Source: Paramoeba atlantica
Taxonomy: Eukaryota; Discosea
Reading direction: 5' to 3'
Assembly: GCA_977017575.1 (NCBI GenBank)
Contig: CDRNVI010000059.1
Coordinates: forward strand, 248,001-312,000
Length of the DNA stretch: 64,000 bases
Shown here: positions 58,379-64,000 of the stretch, piece after piece
Layout: every line of letters starts with the position of its first letter
How positions within the stretch are numbered: position 1 is the stretch's first letter
Translations under genes and position numbers: made by a program
Notes under the pieces: generated by a model
The model's input: only the letters and a program-made list of their open reading frames with translations
The model's database searches: none
What the model was told of the DNA's origin: nothing

Positions 58379-60331
58379 ATGCAACGTGAGTTCGAACACA
58401 CTTTGACGAAATTTCACTTTCGTCAACTTACCGCCGCCTTTCCTCCACAGAATCAAGATCAAATCCCCACACATGACCAAAAATGCACCATAAAACCCAC
58501 GTCGCCTGTGGCAAAATCCACCGCTTCCCCCTCCTCCAGTCCCCCTGAGAGCTGTTTTGGCTACGCCCCTCGTGTCCAATCTACCGGTTCTCGATCTAAA
58601 CCTACTGCCCGCCTAACCCCTTTATCTTCCCTCACCCCTGCACTCTCAGGCGAGCACGTCGTGCTACGTGGTCGGGTCCACACGATTCGAGCAAAGGGTC
58701 GTCTTGCTTTTTTACTGCTGCGCTCGTTTACGGAAATCGTCCAAGTGATCTTTGTCGGGGGTGAGCACATCTCCAAACCTTTTCTTCGATTTGTCTCGAA
58801 ACTCCATCCGGAGTCGATTGTGGAGGTTACGGGAATGGTCTCGGTGGCACCGGTGCCGATTGCCAATACCACACAGCCCTCCGTAGAAATTTCAGGCCGT
58901 TCGGTGTTTGTGATCTCGGAAGCTCCAGCGGTGCTTCCTTTTCAACTCGCCGATGCCTCAGGGAGTGAGAAAATGGAAAAAACGGCCGGGACTACAGAAA
59001 GTCGGAGCCCCACCGACAACAAAGAGGAGAACAAAGTTTCGTTATCCGTAAACCCCGAGACCCGGTTGGATCACCGCTGGTTGGACTTGCGTACCCCGGC
59101 CAATCATGCCATCTTTGTGGTCGAAAGTAAAATGCAGCAGTACTTTCGGGAGTACCTCACAAACCCAGAACGGTCGTTCACTGAGATTCATACCCCGAAA
59201 CTGATTGGGACCGCCAGTGAGGGTGGCGCCTCGGTGTTTCGCCTGGACTACTTTGGTCGCAAAGTTTTTCTTGCACAAAGTCCTCAGCTGTATAAGCAGA
59301 TGGCGCTGCAAGGAGATTTGGGGAAAGGCGTGTTTGAGATTGGATCCGTGTTTCGTGCAGAGAACGCGAACACCTACCGACACCTGTGTGAGTTTGTCGG
59401 GCTGGATGTGGAGATGGTGATTCAGGATCACTATAGTGAGTGCCTGGACCTCGCTGAGGATTTGTTTCACACCATGTTTGCAAGGCTGGAGAACGAATGC
59501 GAGGCTTTGTTACGCACCGTACGGGCGCAATTTCCAGTCTCTCCGATAGCGTATGCGGTCCCGGAAAGTGTTATCCATTCACTGGGCGTGGGTATTCTTG
59601 AGGACGGGGTGGAGAGCACTGACCTTTACGGTGCGACTGTTCGCAGCGTAGCAATGCCTTCGCTACGTTTGTCATACCCCAACGCCATAACTCTGTTAAA
59701 TGAAGTCATTATTCGTGTAGAGAGCGCCAAATCATCCACCGAGTCAGAGTCCAAGTCGTTTCTTGAGTCATTAAAAGGTGTTTCCGATGCTTCACATGAT
59801 TTCGTCATTCCTCCCCCCATGGAGGTTACCGAGGACCTCAGCACCACACACGAGAAATTCCTCGGACGCGTCATTAAGCAACGCTACGGGGTAGATTTCT
59901 ATGTCATTGACAAATACCCCCGATCCGTGCGGCCGTTCTATACCATGCCAGCCGTAGCGCTAACTGAGGAGGACACTGACCGCTCGTGTGAGCCTAATTT
60001 GTCTCACGCGCCGATCACAGAATCTTTACAGGTTCAGCATCCTCCATGCTCACGACTGTGGTCCAATAGTTACGACATGTTTCTTCGAGGAGAGGAAATT
60101 TCCAGCGGGGCGCAGCGTATCCATGACCCGAGTCTGTTAACCGCCAGTGCGGCAGGTCGAGGGATTGACCCCAACACCATCGGGGACTACATCCAATCCT
60201 TTGCTCTTGGGGCGTGGCCACACGCAGGGTTTGGTGTCGGGCTGGAGCGCCTCGTGATGCTTTTTCTGGGCTTGAGAAACATTCGACAGACGTCGATGTT
60301 TCCTCGTGACCCCCGGCGGGTGGCGCCGTAG
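58379..60331 (+). CDS. Cytosolic aspartyl-tRNA synthetase
   Basis: AspRS charges tRNA-Asp. The 650-residue class IIb enzyme has a disordered N-terminus (1-75), OB-fold anticodon domain (about 80-190: VVLRGRVHTIRAKGRLAFLLLR) and catalytic domain from about 215. It includes LDHRWLDLRTP, TEIHTPKLIGTASEGGASVF, AQSPQLYKQM, motif 2 FRAENANTYRH, EFVGLDVEM, and motif 3 GFGVGLERLVMLFLG. The final FPRDPRR matches eukaryotic/archaeal AspRS rather than the bacterial-type. Asp/Glu inserts (about 200-220 and 460-480) and a gap-filling Ser-rich part before RPFYTMP account for the extra length. No mitochondrial leader is evident. Confidence 0.94.
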   Translation: MQREFEHTLTKFHFRQLTAAFPPQNQDQIPTHDQKCTIKPTSPVAKSTASPSSSPPESCFGYAPRVQSTGSRSKPTARLTPLSSLTPALSGEHVVLRGRVHTIRAKGRLAFLLLRSFTEIVQVIFVGGEHISKPFLRFVSKLHPESIVEVTGMVSVAPVPIANTTQPSVEISGRSVFVISEAPAVLPFQLADASGSEKMEKTAGTTESRSPTDNKEENKVSLSVNPETRLDHRWLDLRTPANHAIFVVESKMQQYFREYLTNPERSFTEIHTPKLIGTASEGGASVFRLDYFGRKVFLAQSPQLYKQMALQGDLGKGVFEIGSVFRAENANTYRHLCEFVGLDVEMVIQDHYSECLDLAEDLFHTMFARLENECEALLRTVRAQFPVSPIAYAVPESVIHSLGVGILEDGVESTDLYGATVRSVAMPSLRLSYPNAITLLNEVIIRVESAKSSTESESKSFLESLKGVSDASHDFVIPPPMEVTEDLSTTHEKFLGRVIKQRYGVDFYVIDKYPRSVRPFYTMPAVALTEEDTDRSCEPNLSHAPITESLQVQHPPCSRLWSNSYDMFLRGEEISSGAQRIHDPSLLTASAAGRGIDPNTIGDYIQSFALGAWPHAGFGVGLERLVMLFLGLRNIRQTSMFPRDPRRVAP

Positions 60332-60835
60332 AAACAAGCGAAAAGGAGAAGACTTGCTTTGTAGGTATCCAGTTTACGATTTTCGAAGTGACGGGATCCA
60401 TAAAGGTTTTTGTGGCTGAATGAGCTGTTGGGTTGGGCGATTGTTCCGCCTGGGCGAGGACTTCGACGTTCTTTATTATGTCGTGTCTTGTATGCTTCGT
60501 CACAAAGTACTAATAGGAATTCGTATGGAAAGCCGCGAGTTATGTTTCATATAAAGTCGTCTTTACGTTGTCCGTGATTTTATGGTGCTCTCTTTCTTCT
60601 GAAACTCATATTAACCTCAATGTAATTAGGCTAGGATATATTTCAACGCTATTTAGAGCTGCACACATAGTATTTATTTTAACCTTATTTTAATTTTAGA
60701 GGCTTTTAATTGAAGCGAAAAAGTCTGGATCTGACGCATTGCCTTGCTATAAGCTATACATGTAGGAAGAATTTTTATACGGTAGCTACACCTCAAAAAA
60801 AAAGAATTATTTTTGATTGTTGTCAATAGTTAGTT
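60332..60835. other. Intergenic spacer
   Basis: No gene. The DNA becomes AT-rich before the LRR gene. Confidence 0.4.
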
Positions 60836-63469
60836 ATGTATATTCAGCTTGTGTTTGGGATATCTTCCATTGATTTGAAGCCGTCGTCACCTAAAAAAGT
60901 TCGCGGCGTGAGTCTTCCTCAGGAATATGAACTCAGTCTATTTCTGCGCGACGCATCAGCGGATGATCCATCGTGGGGCACGCATAATGAGGCTTGCGCC
61001 TGGAAAAGGGTGACGTGCAATAGCAAAGGTTTCGTCGATCGTATTATTTGGACGAACAAAAACATTCGTGGAAAGATTCACTTGAGCGCGCTTCCCACAA
61101 CGGTGCGTTGCGTGTGGATGTCTAACAATGAATTGATCGGAAATATTTATTTAGATACCCTGCCCACCTCCATGGAACGCTTGTGTCTATCATCAAATCA
61201 CTTGGAAGGGACCTTAGACTTAACTTCGCTTCCCGACAATCTTCTCGCTCTTAATTTACATAGTAACAAATTTTCTGGGTCCATTCTTTTGAATCAGCTT
61301 CCTCCTTCTTTCCGCTGGCTATCTCTTCACTCCAATTGTCTCACGGGAGCGCTGGATTTGTTTCAATTACCCGCTTCATTGAAACATATTGAACTTCACC
61401 GAAACGGTTTTCATGGATATATTGAACTCCGTCACCTGCCTTCAAACCTTCAATACCTTGATCTTAGTTCGAATGAACTTTCTGGTGTCATATATCTCAC
61501 TCATCTTCCTTCAGTACTTCTGAATCTGGACCTCTCAATAAATATGCTCAGTGGGGATATTAGCTTTTGTGCACTGCCTCAGGCGTTGCAAACAATAGAT
61601 ATCGCCTTCAATGCCTTCACTGGCTCTCCACAATGGGATAAACTACCAAATAATTTAGAGGTCCTATATTTAATGGGCAACGAGCTTGTGGGAACCGTTG
61701 AGCTCACTCACTTACCGCAATCACTGAGAGAACTTCATTTGAGTAATAATAAATTTACAGGGCGCGTAGATCTTACACAACTTCCTGTGAGCTTAACTGA
61801 ACTGAGCTTATCGGCCAACAACATATCTGGACCTTTATCGCTTTCTCACCTTCCAGACGGTCTTGAGCAGCTAAAACTCTACAACAATTCTTTTTCTGGA
61901 AATATTAATTTTTCGCATCTTCCCGCCTCATTGACATACGCAGATGTTAGCTTTAATAACCTGACCGGTGAGCTAGATCTGAGGACTCTCCCACCCGATT
62001 TGGTTAAGCTCTTTCTTTACGAGAATAACTTTACGGGACCCCTAGACTTAACTTATTTGCCGAATACCTTACAAGAACTGATTGCCAGCGAGAATTTATT
62101 CAATCAGGATGTGTCACTCGTAGATCTACCGGTGTCTCTCACTCTATTGTCAATTTCCAACAACAATCTCAGCGGCGAGATCTCTCTTTTGAGTCTCCCG
62201 AAAAGTCTTCTAACTCTTGAGATTGATGGAAATGAATTTGAAGCAAACATTGATTTAGCCTTCTTACCAAATGCCCTGACCCGATTGAATGCCAGTCGCA
62301 ATAGATTCAGCGGGCCGCTTGATCTACTGAAGCTTCCAATCACTTTGAAGTACCTTTTGCTGAATCAAAATATATTGGACGGGTCTATAGATCTTGCAAA
62401 TTTGCCCCAAGATTTACAGTGCCTTGAAGTTTCCGACAATAAATTTTCCGGAGAACTAAACTTTTCTCATCTTCCCGGGAAAATTGAGGCTCTCTATTTT
62501 TCCGAAAATGAATTTGAAGGAACACTTCACTTATTTCAGCTACCGCCAGAATTGTGGATACTAGATGTGCACTGTAATAATTTTTCTGGGTCTATCGATA
62601 TTAATCATCTTCCACCGGGTATGGAAGAGTTAAACCTTTCCATGAATCACTTTGAAGGAACTCTGCAACTTTCACAGCTTCCGCTCTCTTTACGATCTCT
62701 TTCTGTGAGAAATAATGAATTTTCTGACGAGTTGGATTTGAGGCACTTACCCTCTCAACTCCGGGAGTTGACTCTCGCGTGCAACAGGCTAAAAGGAACT
62801 GTTTCTCTTCATCAACTTCCAAGCAGCCTTCAAGAGTTGTACCTTTCCGGAAATGAGTTCACTGGGAGCGTTAATACGACCGCTCTACCCAATTCAATGA
62901 CTGACTTGGATGGATGGAAAAACAGTTTCACGGAGGGAATGGACTTAACGCAGCTTCCTGATTCTCTCAGACTATTGTTATTTTCTAATAATATGTTTTC
63001 AGGGTCTCTTGACCTCACCATGCTCCCCCAATCTCTTCGTTTTCTTTTCCTAAGGGGGAATCAATTTTCCGGTCCAATAGATCTTTCTCAACTTCCTGCT
63101 GGAATGATAGAAATACACCTCAGTGAAAACCAATTTACTGGCTCTATTGTCTTAGTAGATCTACCTCAGTCGCTTATTGGAATACTTCTTGGTAATAATC
63201 GTTTATCGGGGAGTCTTAATCTGACAAGTTTGCCTGCTTCCCTCATACAGCTTGAGCTACACCACAATAATTTTTTCGGAAACCTTAATTTGGATTCCTT
63301 GCCACCATTCTTAGAGGGGCTTTCGTTGGAATTCAATAAGTTATCTGGAAAATTATATTTACCTCAGCTACCCCTAGGACTTCAGACTCTTTCACTTCAA
63401 AATAATTCGTTTATCAATGGCGATATAGATTTTTCCGAAGTCCCAGAAACAGTGAAGGTTGTTTACTAA
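60836..63469 (+). CDS. Large LRR protein, about 34 repeats
   Basis: An intact 877-residue member of the local LRR family. Leader and cap occupy residues 1-85 (KVRGVSLPQEYELSLFL, DPSW at 44-47, CAWKRVTC with C54 and C61). After that come about 34 units of 23 residues with consensus GxIDLTxLPxSLxxLxLxxNxFS, and a last partial unit (FSEVPETV). Units diverge from each other but keep the LP dipeptide in nearly every copy. No signal peptide, membrane span or catalytic domain was found. Other members in the window have 4-10 units, so this is the longest. Such a long solenoid would form an arc or superhelix and bind proteins or polysaccharides; the target is unknown. Confidence 0.88.
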   Translation: MYIQLVFGISSIDLKPSSPKKVRGVSLPQEYELSLFLRDASADDPSWGTHNEACAWKRVTCNSKGFVDRIIWTNKNIRGKIHLSALPTTVRCVWMSNNELIGNIYLDTLPTSMERLCLSSNHLEGTLDLTSLPDNLLALNLHSNKFSGSILLNQLPPSFRWLSLHSNCLTGALDLFQLPASLKHIELHRNGFHGYIELRHLPSNLQYLDLSSNELSGVIYLTHLPSVLLNLDLSINMLSGDISFCALPQALQTIDIAFNAFTGSPQWDKLPNNLEVLYLMGNELVGTVELTHLPQSLRELHLSNNKFTGRVDLTQLPVSLTELSLSANNISGPLSLSHLPDGLEQLKLYNNSFSGNINFSHLPASLTYADVSFNNLTGELDLRTLPPDLVKLFLYENNFTGPLDLTYLPNTLQELIASENLFNQDVSLVDLPVSLTLLSISNNNLSGEISLLSLPKSLLTLEIDGNEFEANIDLAFLPNALTRLNASRNRFSGPLDLLKLPITLKYLLLNQNILDGSIDLANLPQDLQCLEVSDNKFSGELNFSHLPGKIEALYFSENEFEGTLHLFQLPPELWILDVHCNNFSGSIDINHLPPGMEELNLSMNHFEGTLQLSQLPLSLRSLSVRNNEFSDELDLRHLPSQLRELTLACNRLKGTVSLHQLPSSLQELYLSGNEFTGSVNTTALPNSMTDLDGWKNSFTEGMDLTQLPDSLRLLLFSNNMFSGSLDLTMLPQSLRFLFLRGNQFSGPIDLSQLPAGMIEIHLSENQFTGSIVLVDLPQSLIGILLGNNRLSGSLNLTSLPASLIQLELHHNNFFGNLNLDSLPPFLEGLSLEFNKLSGKLYLPQLPLGLQTLSLQNNSFINGDIDFSEVPETVKVVY

Positions 63470-63656
63470 TACTGTGTGACCTTTTTTAAACTTCCTCCAG
63501 TTTCGGCAAAAACGAAGTATAAATGGGAGGACCTGAAATTTCCTCCTTTCTAAATACAGGCACATTCCGGCATCTTGTGTGCGTGAAAAATTAACCGAGC
63601 TCAAAATATTTCCTCTTTTAACCCGGGGTCTGACCAGGTGCGCTTAAACGGAGGGG
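63470..63656. other. Spacer before tandem array
   Basis: No gene. Confidence 0.35.
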
Positions 63657-63948
63657 GAAAATTATTATTCTTTTCTTATATTTGCGACAGGATGCCCCCT
63701 GGAGCCCTTCAGGGTCCAAAATTGTTTAGACAATATTATTATTTTCTTATATTTGCGACAGGATGCCCCCCTGGACCCTCTCAGGGTCCGAAATTGTTTA
63801 GACAATATTATTATTTTCTTATATTTGCGACAGGATGCCCCCTGGAGCCCTTCAGGGTCCAAAATTGTTTAGACAATATTATTATTTTCTCATATTTGCG
63901 ACAGGATGCCCCCCTGGACCCTCTCAGGGTCCGAAATTGTTTAGACAC
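63657..63948. repeat. Tandem array of 71-72 bp units, alternating two variants
   Basis: The word GATGCCCC recurs at 63691, 63762, 63834 and 63905. Units alternate between variant A (CTGGAGCCCTTCAGGGTCC) and B (CTGGACCCTCTCAGGGTCC), making a higher-order 143-bp unit repeated twice. In B the 7-bp stem GGACCCT/AGGGTCC is perfect. A partial unit starts the array. Confidence 0.85.
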
Positions 63949-64000
63949 GTTTTGAGCCACCGGAGTCCCTTTTATATTTTTTCTTTTATTCAACTGCTGC

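Noticed and set aside
63657-63948. Regular repeats as a possible CRISPR array
   Set aside because: Units are contiguous with no unique spacers and the genome is eukaryotic; it is a tandem satellite.

Overview
This window looks like nuclear DNA of a protist whose genes are read in long one-way arrays, most likely a kinetoplastid or another euglenozoan, perhaps free-living. About 28 gene loci are recognisable. Every one lies on the + strand, with no convincing host gene on the - strand and no intron needed to explain any conserved protein. Many starts are preceded by a pyrimidine run and an AG (for example before 16689, 37542 and 58379), as expected of spliced-leader trans-splicing. The proteins are eukaryotic: cytosolic ribosomal protein S23, UPF1, SAR1, dynamin, Sey1/RHD3, MBF1, mitochondrial citrate synthase, mitochondrial-type M3 peptidase and cytosolic-type aspartyl-tRNA synthetase. 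The lineage is inferred from gene arrangement; no taxon marker was tested.

Layout. 1-5486: the 3' part of an apparently intact RLE-type LINE lying in an LRR gene, whose 3' end survives at 5487-5774. 5.8-16.4 kb: LRR gene, citrate synthase, RPS23, MBF1, a decayed LRR gene, a palindromic MITE-like repeat, UMP-CMP kinase and another LRR gene. 16.7-33.8 kb: a dense housekeeping block (dynamin, Sey1/RHD3, NAD synthetase, UPF1, a small unknown protein, a mitochondrial zinc-knuckle protein, an M3 metallopeptidase, a CYTH phosphatase). 33.8-41.7 kb: an accessory zone with an LRR gene split by a structured short element, a Tc1/mariner remnant, SAR1, a second copy of the structured element and another LRR gene. 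41.7-54.7 kb: OMS1-like methyltransferase, membrane-anchored LRR protein, peptidyl-tRNA hydrolase 2, an RS-domain RNA-binding protein, a degenerate DEAH helicase and a small membrane protein. 54.8-64 kb: LRR gene, repeat-rich spacer with a hairpin cluster, a protein with a duplicated motif, AspRS, an 877-residue LRR protein with about 34 repeats, and a 71-72 bp tandem array.

Two themes stand out. First, nine loci belong to one LRR family with a plant- or PSA-like Cys-Trp-Cys cap, scattered singly among housekeeping genes. Two of them are interrupted by mobile elements at the same register of the LRR repeat, which suggests sequence-specific targeting of the family. Second, many housekeeping genes switch from C-rich in their 5' half to G-rich in their 3' half, and carry Ser/Pro/Thr-rich inserts inside conserved domains. 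LRR genes and the LINE do not show this.
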